Of a stretch of 64,000 bases of DNA, positions 1 through 9,252 are shown piece by piece. The notes under the pieces are model-generated. The model saw only the letters and a program-made list of their open reading frames with translations, had not been told where the DNA came from and ran no database searches. The position numbers were made by a program, and so were the translations under genes. Origin of the DNA: Streptococcus mitis. Its GTDB lineage: Bacteria; Bacillota; Bacilli; Lactobacillales; Streptococcaceae. Location of the stretch: the NCBI RefSeq assembly GCF_002860865.1, contig NZ_PKIE01000001.1, forward strand, positions 682,001 through 746,000, in the 5' to 3' direction. Position 1 is the first letter of the stretch; each line of letters begins with the position of its first letter.

Positions 1-2340
1 AATATGGATATATTGCTTATCAAAGAGATCAAGTGTCGCAAGATAACCCGCTGTAGAGTTAGTTGCCAGTTTCTTCATGTTTTCAGTAAACTGACCTAAA
101 GCTAACTCAATCTGTCTTTGTTCGATAGGCTTGTCTTTGTAGATGCTTCTACTATCAGCTAGAAGTTGATCTACTTTTGCCAAGACTGCCTTCTCATCAA
201 AAGCTCCAGGTTGGTAGTTAGATTGTAGAGCTGGAATCTTGTTTTTCAAAGCTACTTCATAGCCCTTCGTTTGAACCTTGATGTAGTGATTGTGATCGCC
301 ATGAGGAATCACAAAACTACCATTTTCTACCTGTAAACTATAAGGAGACACACCATCTCGCAAAGCAGTGGTATAGAGTTCATTTAAGAAATCAAGTTCT
401 GGATTTCCTGTCTGGAGTGGAAGTCGAACGTGTTCCTTACGAACAGCATAGGGATGGATATGAGTTGGATCGTAGGCTTGGTCTGGATTTCCAAAAACAA
501 AGAATCCGTTTGAAATTCTAATCGCTTCAAGTGGAACACCGTAGGTCTTCGAAATATAAGCAATCTTTTCTTCATCGCTAGCATCTCTTGAGAAAGACTC
601 TACCGTTTTAGCAAGAGGTTTTACAGGCTCTGCATCATGATGTGTTTTCAGATGATCCTGTGCGGCCTTAATTTGCTCAGCTGTCAAATCTTTCTTATAG
701 AAGTAATGATTATGGTCGCCGTGACTCATGACAAAGCCTTGATCATCCTCACTAATGACACGATCGGCATCAAAACCGTGATCATGGTCTTCACCATGAT
801 GGTGTCCATGATGATCTTCATCGTGATCGTCATCATGAGCTGGATTTGGTTTTGCTGTATTTGCCCCTTTCAAGTGGTCTTGCGCTGCCTTGATTTGATC
901 AGCTGTCAAAACCTTCTTGAAGAAGTAATGATTATGGTCGCCGTGACTCATGATAAATCCTGCTTCATCTTCCGCAATAATACGATTAGCATCAAAGCCG
1001 TGCCCACCTTCTTCATGTTTCTCATATGAAGTTCCTGGATTGACTGGAAGAGATGGCGAAGGTGTTGCTAGACCATTGTTTGGAAGAGTCGGTTTACCAA
1101 TTTGATTCGACTTAGGAATGTAATGGAAATGATCACCATGTCTGACGATATAAGCTGTGGCTGTTTCTTCGACAATATCTTTAGGATTAAAGATATAACC
1201 ATCAGATGTTGAAGAAATTTCCTTATTTAACGTTGAGGAAGCATTATTCAATATAGATGGATTACTTGGAAGACTTCCTAGACTAGACGCTACTTCATTA
1301 GGTTTTTCATTTGTAGAAATCGTAGAACCAGTACCACCGATAGGCACCATTCTAGCAATCTTTTCTTCTAAAGGAGAGAGCTTACTGTAAGGAATAAAAT
1401 GATAATGGTCGCCATGCGGAATCGCAACACCATTTGGTGTACGGCTGATAATCTTAGCAGGGTCAAAAACCAGACCATCTGATTCACTGTAACGTTGGTC
1501 GCTAGGTGAATCGTAGAGTTCTTTCAATAGACTTTGGAGACTTTCAGCCTTACCTTCTGGCTTGCTAGTTGATCCTTGTGCTACAGATTGCGTGTTATTG
1601 TCACTAGCTGCTGAAGAATAGCTTAGCTGACTTGGTTGCGTATTTTTGCCAGCTAAATGAGCTTTAGCGGCTGCTAATTCACTAGCAGACAAATCACTTT
1701 TTGGAATGTAGTGATAGTGTCCTCCGTGAGGAACGATATAAGCATCACCAGTATCTTCGATAATATCAGCTGGATTAAAGACATAACCATCATCTGTCGT
1801 ATAGCGTCCCTGAGACCTTGCTACAGCAACATCAGAGCTGACCTTCTCATTATCTTTGACGTGTTCTTGTTTTTGACGATTGATTTCATCCTTAGTTCGA
1901 ACATTATCAGCATGAGCTACATCTTTCAGGTAGACATAATATTTTCCATCGACCTTGATGATATAACCACCCTTGACCTCATTGACAATATCTCCATCCT
2001 TAAGTTTGTAGTTTGGATCCTTCATCAAGAGTTCTTCACTAAAGAGGGCATCATAAGGAACTTTCCCATTATAGTAATGATAGTGGTCACCGTGTGACGT
2101 CACATAGCCCTGATCTGTAATTTTGATGACAATTTGCTCAGCCTGAATTCCTTCTTTCTGGCTAACCTGATCTGGTGTCAGGTTTTCAGTTTTCTGACTT
2201 GACTGGCTGCCATCCACATAAGAGACACGATTATCGTCCTTATTTTCCTGCGAGCGATGCTGGTTCAGTGCATAGGCGCAAAGACTCAAGGATACGATAA
2301 CAGCTGATCCAGCTGCTATATACTTTTTACTGAATTTCAT
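1..2340 (-). CDS. phtE: Histidine-triad surface protein, PhtE-like (3' end cut by window edge)
   Basis: Surface protein of the streptococcal Pht family, which binds zinc and supports zinc uptake. The reading frame is open from the ATG at 2338-2340 to the left edge, giving 780 codons, so the C-terminus is missing. The N-terminus (MKFSKKYIAAGSAVIVSLSL) is a signal-type segment that closely resembles PhtE. At least seven histidine triads (HGDHYHYY, HGGHYHYI, HGDHYHFI, HGDHFHYI, HGDHNHYF twice, HGDHNHYI) follow. Two near-copies of a module ending in HGDHNHYF are separated by a linker very rich in His and Asp (plus positions about 766-835). After it comes a stretch recalling PhtB/PhtD, so the gene may be a mosaic. 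Two AdcR-like sites lie upstream, as expected for a zinc-repressed gene. The family call is firm; the exact paralogue is not. Confidence 0.9.
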   Translation of the reverse strand, partial: MKFSKKYIAAGSAVIVSLSLCAYALNQHRSQENKDDNRVSYVDGSQSSQKTENLTPDQVSQKEGIQAEQIVIKITDQGYVTSHGDHYHYYNGKVPYDALFSEELLMKDPNYKLKDGDIVNEVKGGYIIKVDGKYYVYLKDVAHADNVRTKDEINRQKQEHVKDNEKVSSDVAVARSQGRYTTDDGYVFNPADIIEDTGDAYIVPHGGHYHYIPKSDLSASELAAAKAHLAGKNTQPSQLSYSSAASDNNTQSVAQGSTSKPEGKAESLQSLLKELYDSPSDQRYSESDGLVFDPAKIISRTPNGVAIPHGDHYHFIPYSKLSPLEEKIARMVPIGGTGSTISTNEKPNEVASSLGSLPSNPSILNNASSTLNKEISSTSDGYIFNPKDIVEETATAYIVRHGDHFHYIPKSNQIGKPTLPNNGLATPSPSLPVNPGTSYEKHEEGGHGFDANRIIAEDEAGFIMSHGDHNHYFFKKVLTADQIKAAQDHLKGANTAKPNPAHDDDHDEDHHGHHHGEDHDHGFDADRVISEDDQGFVMSHGDHNHYFYKKDLTAEQIKAAQDHLKTHHDAEPVKPLAKTVESFSRDASDEEKIAYISKTYGVPLEAIRISNGFFVFGNPDQAYDPTHIHPYAVRKEHVRLPLQTGNPELDFLNELYTTALRDGVSPYSLQVENGSFVIPHGDHNHYIKVQTKGYEVALKNKIPALQSNYQPGAFDEKAVLAKVDQLLADSRSIYKDKPIEQRQIELALGQFTENMKKLATNSTAGYLATLDLFDKQYIHI

Positions 2341-2418
2341 AAATCCCTCATTTCAATAAATGATGAAGCTTTTTCTTAACTTCCTTTACTTGATTAAATA
2401 GTTTTCTAAATTGGTTGT

Positions 2419-2442
2419 TTAACCAATTAATTAACCAGTAAA
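2419..2442 (-). promoter_or_regulatory. Tandem AdcR (zinc repressor) operator candidates
   Basis: Two adjacent 12-bp sequences, TTAACCAATTAA (2419-2430) and TTAACCAGTAAA (2431-2442), each differ by one base from the AdcR consensus TTAACNNGTTAA. They lie about 80-100 bp upstream of the pht start codon. AdcR is known to repress pht genes in zinc-replete cells, so this assignment is by consensus and context. Confidence 0.7.
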
Positions 2443-2494
2443 TAGTTTACATTTTTTAAGTTTATCTGTCAAGATTTTTATGTCATAAAAAATC

Positions 2495-2547
2495 ATGACC
2501 ACCCCTAAAACGGGTGGTTTGCCTGTCTCACACCTGACTTAGCGAGA
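2495..2547. other. Two short hairpins between pht and ciaH
   Basis: An inverted repeat with arms ACCACCC and GGGTGGT is followed about 8 bp later by another with arms GTCTC and GAGAC. They may be a transcription barrier between ciaRH and pht or the remains of a mobile element end. No coding sequence is seen here. Confidence 0.35.
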
Positions 2548-2569
2548 CGGACTGAAAGTCACATAATCC

Positions 2570-2601
2570 AAAATATCGCCCCATATGGAGCGATATTTTT
2601 A
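2570..2601 (-). terminator. Likely terminator of ciaRH
   Basis: An inverted repeat (arms AAAATATCGC and GCGATATTTT) overlaps the ciaH stop codon. On the minus strand the stem runs into a short T-rich stretch. The T tract is short, so termination may be partial. Confidence 0.5.
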
Positions 2602-3933
2602 TTTTTTCTTTTTCGATGGTGTATGGATGGCAATCTTCACTTCAAAGATTGTTCCCTTGGGTTTATTATCTTTAACAGTAATGGTTCCTTTAAGCGCATC
2701 TACAATTTGCTTGGCCAGAGATAATCCTAAACCAAAACCACCTTTTTGACGGGTTCTAGCCTTGTCTACTCGATAAAAACGATCAAAAATTTTCTTCTTA
2801 TCTTCTGTCGAAATACCGACTCCATTATCAGAAACCAGTAAATACAGATTGCGATCTGTCGCCGAGATAAGAAAATCAATTTCACCATCCTCCTCAGTAT
2901 ATTTGATAGCATTATCAAACAGGATGGTCATCAATTGTTTCAAAAGAAGCTGATCTGTGACAATCGTGCGATGAATCCGATTTTCAAAACGGAAGACACG
3001 GTCATTTTCCGAGGCAATCATCTCATAGTTTGTGAAAGTCGTATTGAAAAAACTGGTTGGAACTTCTGCAAGTTCCGGTTTAATCCCATCATCTCTACGA
3101 GCTAAGTTCAGCAAGTTTGTCGTCAAAAAACGCATATTTCGGACTTCTTCCAAACTAGAGGCAATGCTTTCGCTCACATCCATAATGGTTGCTTCTGGCT
3201 TACGAAAAAGGGTCTCTAAGCGATTTTGCAAAACTGCGAGTGGAGTTCGTAACTCATGACTAGCATTTTCCACAAAGGACTGTTGCTTCTGCATGCTCTC
3301 AAGCAGGGGCCTAACACTGACCCTAGCTAGATAGAGACTTGCAAGTAAAGATAAAATCCAGAAACTTGCCATCACAATCACAATCAATTTCTCGTGCTTT
3401 TGACTGGCCTGCTCCAACTGACTGGTATTAATCAAGATAGCTGCATACTTGATATTGGTTGAAACCGAACTGATATTGGTTTCCATCAATATCATGCGAT
3501 AGATTTCTTCTTGTCCATAGCTATTAAAAACCTGAATCTGATAGATATGGCCTAGTTCTTTTTTCTCTAACTTAATCTTATCCAATCCCAAAAATCGATT
3601 TCCAGAAAGGAGCTGTGTAAAATTCTTATCAAAAAGAATAACCTCCGTATTGGAACTGACATTGGGTTTTATCTCAGTCTTACTAGTATCTGTAGCGGCA
3701 TGCTCTAAGTCTTTAATCTCTTCTGTTGCCCTATTTACAGCAAGCTGAATAACTGCCTGAGGATTTTCACTCAGTCCATGAAGCTTATCATCCACCGAAG
3801 TATAGAGACTCGAGTGCATGACCTGCAAAATAATTAGAGTCATGGTGGAGAAAATCAGAGTGAAGACACCAAAGTTGCGGATAAAATAACTAAAGTCATC
3901 CGCATACCATGTTTTTTTTAGTTTACTGAACAT
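2599..3933 (-). CDS. ciaH: Sensor histidine kinase CiaH
   Basis: Membrane sensor kinase of the CiaRH system, which in pneumococcus controls beta-lactam tolerance, competence and autolysis. It has 444 residues. Transmembrane segments lie at about 22-42 and 184-203 with an extracellular sensor domain between them. The H box (SHELRTP) carries the phosphoacceptor His226. N and G boxes follow ([22 protein letters not shown]). Thr230, which is altered in some published cefotaxime-resistant laboratory pneumococci, is the usual Thr here. The start overlaps the end of ciaR by 11 bp, so the two are translationally coupled. Confidence 0.96.
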   Translation of the reverse strand: MFSKLKKTWYADDFSYFIRNFGVFTLIFSTMTLIILQVMHSSLYTSVDDKLHGLSENPQAVIQLAVNRATEEIKDLEHAATDTSKTEIKPNVSSNTEVILFDKNFTQLLSGNRFLGLDKIKLEKKELGHIYQIQVFNSYGQEEIYRMILMETNISSVSTNIKYAAILINTSQLEQASQKHEKLIVIVMASFWILSLLASLYLARVSVRPLLESMQKQQSFVENASHELRTPLAVLQNRLETLFRKPEATIMDVSESIASSLEEVRNMRFLTTNLLNLARRDDGIKPELAEVPTSFFNTTFTNYEMIASENDRVFRFENRIHRTIVTDQLLLKQLMTILFDNAIKYTEEDGEIDFLISATDRNLYLLVSDNGVGISTEDKKKIFDRFYRVDKARTRQKGGFGLGLSLAKQIVDALKGTITVKDNKPKGTIFEVKIAIHTPSKKKK

Positions 3934-4597
3934 CTTTTAAAATATACCCAACACTGCGCAAGGTTTGCAAATTCTCTGCAAAAGTGGTTCCTTTTAATTT
4001 CTTACGAATTTTTGAAACATAGACTTCGACAACTGAAATTGTTGTGTCACTATCAAATCCCCATAAACGATCAAAAATCTGAGTCTTAGGCAAAATAACA
4101 TTTTGATTTTGAAGGAAATAAACTAATAAATCGAACTCTTTCCCCAGTAATTCGACATGAGTATCTTCAACCTTAACGGTATTGGTTGACAAATTAACTA
4201 CAATATTTCCATAAGTCAAGGTGTTTTCATTAAACTTGCCTGAACGTTTGAGAAGGGCTTGAATCCGCATTTTGAGTTCTTCTAAGTAGAAAGGTTTGGT
4301 CAGATAATCATCCGCTCCCAGTTCAAATCCATGTCCCTTGTCATCCAAACTTTCCTTGGCAGTCATGATCAGAACTGGAGTCGTAATTCCCTTTTCACGC
4401 AATTCTTTCAAGACTTGGAAGCCATTTTTTTCTGGCAACATCAAATCGAGCAAAATCAAATCATAGACGCCACTTTCAGCTTCGTAGAGACCTTCTTCCC
4501 CATCAAATACCTGCATGACATCCGCAAAATCGTCTAAAAAGTCAAATACTGAATTTGACAGGCCTAGGTCATCCTCAACCAATAAGATTTTTATCAT
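3923..4597 (-). CDS. ciaR: Response regulator CiaR
   Basis: OmpR/PhoB-type response regulator, 224 residues. The receiver domain (1-120) has the acidic pair at 9-10 and the phosphorylated Asp51, and a winged-helix DNA-binding domain follows. I start it at the ATG at 4595-4597 ([10 protein letters not shown]) because a GGAGGAG ribosome site lies just upstream and the family is this length. The frame stays open upstream, but the extension has no family similarity. CiaR activates small RNA genes, htrA and others through TTTAAG repeats, one of which may sit in its own promoter. Confidence 0.97.
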   Translation of the reverse strand: MIKILLVEDDLGLSNSVFDFLDDFADVMQVFDGEEGLYEAESGVYDLILLDLMLPEKNGFQVLKELREKGITTPVLIMTAKESLDDKGHGFELGADDYLTKPFYLEELKMRIQALLKRSGKFNENTLTYGNIVVNLSTNTVKVEDTHVELLGKEFDLLVYFLQNQNVILPKTQIFDRLWGFDSDTTISVVEVYVSKIRKKLKGTTFAENLQTLRSVGYILKDVQ

Positions 4598-4621
4598 GAG
4601 AAACTCCTCCTTATTAAAACC

Positions 4622-4643
4622 ATTATACCAAATTTGCCTTAAA
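4622..4643 (-). promoter_or_regulatory. ciaR promoter with possible CiaR half-site
   Basis: On the minus strand TTTAAG (4638-4643), five bases and TTTGGT (4627-4632) precede TATAAT (4622-4627), which lies about 25 bp upstream of the ciaR start. The known CiaR site is TTTAAG-N5-TTTAAG. The second half matches poorly, which would fit weak autoregulation. Confidence 0.5.
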
Positions 4644-4666
4644 AAAAAACTCAACTCTCTGCATTT

Positions 4667-4772
4667 TATACTCAATGAAAATCAAAGAGCAAACTAGGAA
4701 GCTAGCCGCAGGCTGTACTTGAGTACGGCAAGGCGACGCTGACGTGGTTTGAATTTGATTTTCGAAGAGTAT
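4667..4772. repeat. BOX element, short form (boxA and boxC, no boxB)
   Basis: It begins TATACTCAATGAAAATCAAA and ends TTTCGAAGAGTAT, the standard termini of the pneumococcal/mitis-group BOX repeat. The inner sequence CGGCAAGGCGACGCTGACG is the BOX-PCR primer region. It lies just upstream of the ciaR promoter, between ciaR and the end of pepN. The ends could form a long stem in RNA. Confidence 0.88.
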
Positions 4773-4812
4773 TACATGAGATAGCTGAGTTTTCTTTTTA
4801 TTTTAGGCTCAT

Positions 4813-7359
4813 TTATGAATTTCCGTATTGAAGAACGACTGCTTCCACTGCAGCTTTTTCACGGTTAATCAAGTCAACACGCGCTGCAATTTCCTTGATT
4901 CCCATACCGATGTTACGGCTAAGAGCAAGGTCAGAAAGTTGCGGTTCAAAGAATTCCTTGTACTCTGCCAAGCGTTGCTGAGTCTTAAATACGTGTGCAG
5001 GAAGGATAACAAAGCTATCAAAGCTCATATCTCCACCAAGAGCTGCCTTAATCCAAGCCCAGTTTTCACGCGCCCAAGACCAAGCTGTTTCCTGAGTTGC
5101 TTGGTGAGCTAGGAATTGGTAATACCAAGCAGACAAGTCTTGTGGTTTGACCACAAATTTGTCCTTCCAAGAAGCAATCAAGGTTTGGATATTGTTCGCA
5201 TCTGTACTGTAAGCAAGAGCAACTGCCAACTGGCGTTTAAAGACAGCATCTGTTGCGTGAGTATAAGTATCAAGATAAAGTGCTAACAAGTCTTTGGTCT
5301 CATGATGTTTCATCTCATTAATCAGAACTTGTGAGCGAATAGCTGCTGGAAGTCCTGCAAGATTCTCCTTGTGTGTTTCGAAGATTTGGCTAGCGACTTG
5401 ACTAGCTTCTGCACCATTTGAGCGAATCATCATAGAAACAGCCAACTGACGAACCAATTCATCCTCATCTGATTCTCCGTCTTTAGCTTCAAAACCAAGA
5501 CGGTCATAGTTGTGACGAGCCAATTTAGCAACCAAGGCTTTGAAGGCTCTTTCAGCTTCTGTTCCTTCATCGATAAAGCGCTCAAGAGCAGAAATTACTT
5601 CAGAAACAGCTGAAACGACAAGGTAAGATTCTTCCTTAGCAAGTTTATCAAGAACTGGGAGCAAGTCAGCATAAGAAATGTGCCCTGCTTCAGCAAGCAA
5701 GCGACGTTCTTGGACGATTTGCAGTTTACTTGTGTTATCAAGCTCAACTAGGTCAGCAAGAACAGCATCTAATAAGCCTCCTTGATAGTCTGTAATGTAG
5801 TGGGCTGTATTTTCAGTGTTGAGACGAAGAGCTCCGTCATTTTCAGCAAGAAGAGCTGCGTAGCCAGGGATTTCGATACTTTCAGTTTCAAGTGTATCAG
5901 GCAAGCCTTTCCAGTTGCTGTTTAGTGGCACAACCCAGAGACGGTTCTTATCTTCGTTCTCACCGATGAAGAATTGTTTTTGTGAAATCTTCAAGACATC
6001 ATTTTCAACTTTGACAGTGAGAACTGGATAACCAGGTTGTTCCAACCAAGAATCCATAAAGGCTGAAACATCACGGCTAGATGCTTGACCAAGAGCATCC
6101 CAAAGGTCACGACCAATTGTATTGCTGTACTGATGTTTTTCAAAGTAGGCATGCAAACCTTTGGCAAAATCGGCATCACCTAGCCAACGACGAAGCATGT
6201 GCATGAGGCGACTTCCTTTGGCATAGACGATAGCTCCGTCAAAGAGCGTATTGATTTCATCTGGATGTTTAACTTCGACGTGGACAGACTGAACACCATC
6301 AGTCGCATCGCGTTCAAGAGCGTGAGGCACTCCACCTGTTTGGAAATCTTCAAAGATATTCCAGCTTGGTTCAATAGCATCCACACAGACGTACTCCATC
6401 ATGTTAGCAAAGCTTTCATTGAGCCAAAGGTCATCCCACCATTTCATAGTTACGAGATTCCCAAACCATTGGTGAGCCAATTCATGGGCCACAACCAGAG
6501 CAACTTGTTGACGGCTGGCAAAGGTAGAGTTTTCATCCACAACCAAGTAAACTTCACGGTAGGTCACAAGACCCCAGTTTTCCATAGCACCAGCTGAGAA
6601 GTCAGGGAGGGCGATATGTAGAGATTGAGGAATTGGGTACTTAACTCCATAGTAATCTTCGTAAAACTCGATAGAGCGAACAGCGATATCCAGTGAGAAA
6701 TCAAGGTTAGATAGTGGGTGGGCTTTGGTTGAGTAAACACCTACAAGAGTACCGTTTTTAGTTTTAGCCGTTACACCTTGCAAATCACCCGCAACAAAGG
6801 CTAACAAGTAAGAAGACATGCGAGCTGTTGTCTCAAACTTCCAGATACCTGTTTCCTTACGGTTTTCAACATTGATTTCTGGCATGTTAGACAAGGCCAA
6901 TTCACCTTCTGCTTGGTCAAAACGTAGAGAGAGGTCAAAAGTTGCTTTGGCTTCTGGCTCATCCACACATGGGAAGGCTTCGCGCGCAAAATGGCTCTCG
7001 AACTGAGTAGACAATACTTCCTTCTTGACTCCATCAACTGTATAGTAAGATGGGTAAATCCCTGTCATGTTATCTGTAATTTTTCCTGAGAAAGCGATAA
7101 CCACTTCAACTTGACCAGCCTCAGCTAATTCAATATGAAGGGCTTCATTGTCATGATCAACTGTGAATGGGCGAGCTACCCCTGCAACTTCTACAGTGGC
7201 GATTTCCAAGTCTTTTTGGTGGAGGGAAATACGGTCACTCTGTGCTTGACCAGTGATGGTCACCTTCCCAGAAAACGTCTTGGTCTCACGACTCAAGTCT
7301 AAAAATAAATCATAATGTTCAGGAACAAATTGCTTAATAAAATGTTCAACTGCTTGCAT
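4813..7359 (-). CDS. pepN: Aminopeptidase N (lysyl aminopeptidase), M1 family
   Basis: Zinc metallopeptidase that removes N-terminal residues from peptides in the cytoplasm. The 848 residues match the family length. The exopeptidase motif GAMEN is at 257-261 and the zinc site HELAH at 292-296, with the third ligand Glu315 in LWLNES. A C-terminal helical ERAP1-like domain follows from about 500. It is transcribed alone between the five-gene cluster and ciaR, in the same direction as both. Confidence 0.97.
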   Translation of the reverse strand: MQAVEHFIKQFVPEHYDLFLDLSRETKTFSGKVTITGQAQSDRISLHQKDLEIATVEVAGVARPFTVDHDNEALHIELAEAGQVEVVIAFSGKITDNMTGIYPSYYTVDGVKKEVLSTQFESHFAREAFPCVDEPEAKATFDLSLRFDQAEGELALSNMPEINVENRKETGIWKFETTARMSSYLLAFVAGDLQGVTAKTKNGTLVGVYSTKAHPLSNLDFSLDIAVRSIEFYEDYYGVKYPIPQSLHIALPDFSAGAMENWGLVTYREVYLVVDENSTFASRQQVALVVAHELAHQWFGNLVTMKWWDDLWLNESFANMMEYVCVDAIEPSWNIFEDFQTGGVPHALERDATDGVQSVHVEVKHPDEINTLFDGAIVYAKGSRLMHMLRRWLGDADFAKGLHAYFEKHQYSNTIGRDLWDALGQASSRDVSAFMDSWLEQPGYPVLTVKVENDVLKISQKQFFIGENEDKNRLWVVPLNSNWKGLPDTLETESIEIPGYAALLAENDGALRLNTENTAHYITDYQGGLLDAVLADLVELDNTSKLQIVQERRLLAEAGHISYADLLPVLDKLAKEESYLVVSAVSEVISALERFIDEGTEAERAFKALVAKLARHNYDRLGFEAKDGESDEDELVRQLAVSMMIRSNGAEASQVASQIFETHKENLAGLPAAIRSQVLINEMKHHETKDLLALYLDTYTHATDAVFKRQLAVALAYSTDANNIQTLIASWKDKFVVKPQDLSAWYYQFLAHQATQETAWSWARENWAWIKAALGGDMSFDSFVILPAHVFKTQQRLAEYKEFFEPQLSDLALSRNIGMGIKEIAARVDLINREKAAVEAVVLQYGNS

Positions 7360-7480
7360 AGTTTTCTCCTATCTAAGTTTAAGAGCTGGAGCTCTTCTTC
7401 AAACAAACTTATTATATCATGTTTTGCCTAAGAAAAAAGGATTGGACGGTGATTTCCAAAACTTTCTTCCTTCTAGCAGT

Positions 7481-7921
7481 CTACAGGGGGTAGACCTTGC
7501 GAAATTCTTCTAAAACAACCTTGCTTTCAGGTGTAAAAGTCAGTCCTGCTTCACCCAAACAGTCTGTGAAAAAATCCTCATGAACCTGACGCCAATAGGT
7601 AAGTGATTTGTCTCCCTCACCTTCCTTAAAGGCATGTTGAGCAGAAACTTGATTGAAGGGCTGGACAGAAACCTTTGTAATTTCGACAATACAGACAGCC
7701 TGATTTTGACTATCTAAAATGATGTCAAAGGTGCCTTCTTGCGGAAGAGACTCAGCTTCTAGTGCATAGAGGTCGTAGGCTGATGCTGTTGCAGTCTTTT
7801 CGCCGCTTAAAACCAAATCTGCCAAGAAATCGGCATCTACTCCAAAAGCCCAGGCATCGATTTCATCTCCTATAGAGGGGTTAATTTTCTTGTATGCATT
7901 CCACATTTCTTGCGGTGTCAT
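7481..7921 (-). CDS. ASCH domain protein
   Basis: Small protein (146 residues) of the ASCH superfamily, a PUA-like fold thought to bind RNA or modified nucleotides. It resembles the YhfF-type group: the segment SGEKTATASAYDLY holds the typical G-x-K-x-x-T signature at about 39-45. It is the last gene of a five-gene minus-strand cluster, and its first 41 bp overlap the end of the PEP-domain gene, so its translation is probably coupled. The substrate is unknown. Confidence 0.8.
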   Translation of the reverse strand: MTPQEMWNAYKKINPSIGDEIDAWAFGVDADFLADLVLSGEKTATASAYDLYALEAESLPQEGTFDIILDSQNQAVCIVEITKVSVQPFNQVSAQHAFKEGEGDKSLTYWRQVHEDFFTDCLGEAGLTFTPESKVVLEEFRKVYPL

Positions 7922-8768
7922 GGGTGCTCCTTTGTAATTTTTTACTTTCTTCTTTTATATGTTTGAGATGGTCTGGATGGTCAATCTCTAAATTAAAAAT
8001 CTCTGGAATAGAACTATAATGGATAATACATTTGATATCCATCTGATTCATTTTTTGTATGAAAGAATCATTCAGATAGCCTGCTACAGCAAAGTCAATC
8101 TTTTTCATCCTTGCTTTATCCTGCATATCTCTTAGCATATCTAACATTATTGGACTTTCCATATCATGCCATTGACTGTTTCTCACAGTCGCAAAAACAA
8201 AAGAAGTCAAATCATTCATTCCAACTACAATCTTTGAAATACCCGTTTCCAGTATTCTGTCCAAGTCAAAATAAGCTGACGGTAATTCAACCATTGTGGC
8301 GACTTTTCCAGTAAAGCCACACTGACGCAACACTGTAATAGCTTGCTTTAACTGCTCAGCATCATTGACAAAAGGAAAGATAACGGATAGATTGGGATTG
8401 TTTTGATAAACTTCTGTAACGACATGTGCTTCAGCCTGAAATTCATCCGGACACGCCAGTAAACGCCTAGTCCCTCTATAACCAAACAAAGGATGGCGTT
8501 CATCAAAATACTCTTTAGTCCCCTCTAGACAATTAGCTTCTGTATTCGTTAACTCAGAAAAACGATACCAGATCTCCTCATCTGAGTACAAGGAACAGAT
8601 AGTATCTAGATAATCTTTTACAAATTGCTGACAACTTGGTAATAGGATGTTTTGATTGAGCTCTCTCAACAAATATTCCCCACGAATCATGCCAACATGA
8701 TGAAATAGTTGTGGATAAACTTTTTCATCAAGTTTTTCGCCACTAAGGGCAAGTTGGTTTCTCATCAT
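7881..8768 (-). CDS. Stand-alone PEP-utilising enzyme TIM-barrel domain protein
   Basis: 295 residues resembling the C-terminal PEP/pyruvate-binding barrel of PTS enzyme I, PPDK and PEP synthase. Matching blocks are HPLFGYRGTRRL (93-104), VIFPFVNDAEQL (129-140), MVELPSA (159-165) and VVGMNDLTSF (181-190). Enzyme I and PPDK have a catalytic Cys in a Cys-Gly motif near the end; here the equivalent motif reads FAVAGYL (226-232), with Ala229 in place of Cys. The swivelling His domain and nucleotide-binding domain are absent. It overlaps the Nudix gene by 26 bp and the ASCH gene by 41 bp. The second ATG (8765) is better spaced from the ribosome site. Function is unknown; a C-C lyase of the CitE/HpcH type is an alternative within the same fold. 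Confidence 0.72.
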   Translation of the reverse strand: MMRNQLALSGEKLDEKVYPQLFHHVGMIRGEYLLRELNQNILLPSCQQFVKDYLDTICSLYSDEEIWYRFSELTNTEANCLEGTKEYFDERHPLFGYRGTRRLLACPDEFQAEAHVVTEVYQNNPNLSVIFPFVNDAEQLKQAITVLRQCGFTGKVATMVELPSAYFDLDRILETGISKIVVGMNDLTSFVFATVRNSQWHDMESPIMLDMLRDMQDKARMKKIDFAVAGYLNDSFIQKMNQMDIKCIIHYSSIPEIFNLEIDHPDHLKHIKEESKKLQRSTHDTARNVECIQEN

Positions 8769-9243
8769 TCACCTTCCAATTCATGTAAGAAGTCTTGTCC
8801 AGTTCTGGAAATCCTAATAACTCTGCTTTGACCTTCAAGACTAGTGGCGATGCATTTTCTTCTGTGATCTCTTGAATATTCATCCAAATATATCCAAGTG
8901 AATCATTCGCACCATCAGACACAGCTTCCGAAATCGTAACTTGAGGTGCCTCCTCATTCATTTCAACATCATACAGGACCATGACATGGTAAACCATAAA
9001 ATTTTTTAATTCTTCCCTGACAAAAACATCGTAGATTCGAGGATTGGAGTAGCTTCCAACAGTATATCCCGTCTCTTCCAAAACTTCTCTAATCAGCGTT
9101 TCCGTCAGTCCTTCACCAAGTTGCTGACTGCCTCCAGGTAGATCATACCGATGTTGATAAGGGCCTCTCGTTTTTTCAATGCAGAGTAACTTCCCATTTT
9201 CAAAACAAACAGCGTAGGCTCCAAAGTGTCTTTTGATTTCCAT
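8743..9243 (-). CDS. Nudix hydrolase
   Basis: 166 residues with a perfect Nudix box at 38-60: Gly38, Glu44 and REVLEETGY (52-60). Nudix enzymes cleave nucleoside diphosphates linked to another group, using Mg2+ bound by the box glutamates. The substrate cannot be read from the sequence. The gene starts 9 bp after the SDR stop codon and overlaps the following PEP-domain gene by 26 bp, so the three are probably co-translated. Confidence 0.9.
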   Translation of the reverse strand: MEIKRHFGAYAVCFENGKLLCIEKTRGPYQHRYDLPGGSQQLGEGLTETLIREVLEETGYTVGSYSNPRIYDVFVREELKNFMVYHVMVLYDVEMNEEAPQVTISEAVSDGANDSLGYIWMNIQEITEENASPLVLKVKAELLGFPELDKTSYMNWKVNDEKPTCP

Positions 9244-9252
9244 CAGATCCTC

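Noticed and set aside
640..1010. Regular repeats at the pht gene considered as a CRISPR-like array
   Set aside because: The repeats are in-frame protein modules with degenerate copies and no spacer pattern. No cas genes are present anywhere in the window.
637..2097. Plus-strand open frames of about 130 residues opposite the pht gene
   Set aside because: They mirror the repetitive histidine-triad coding sequence on the other strand and give Ile/Met-rich nonsense without ribosome sites.
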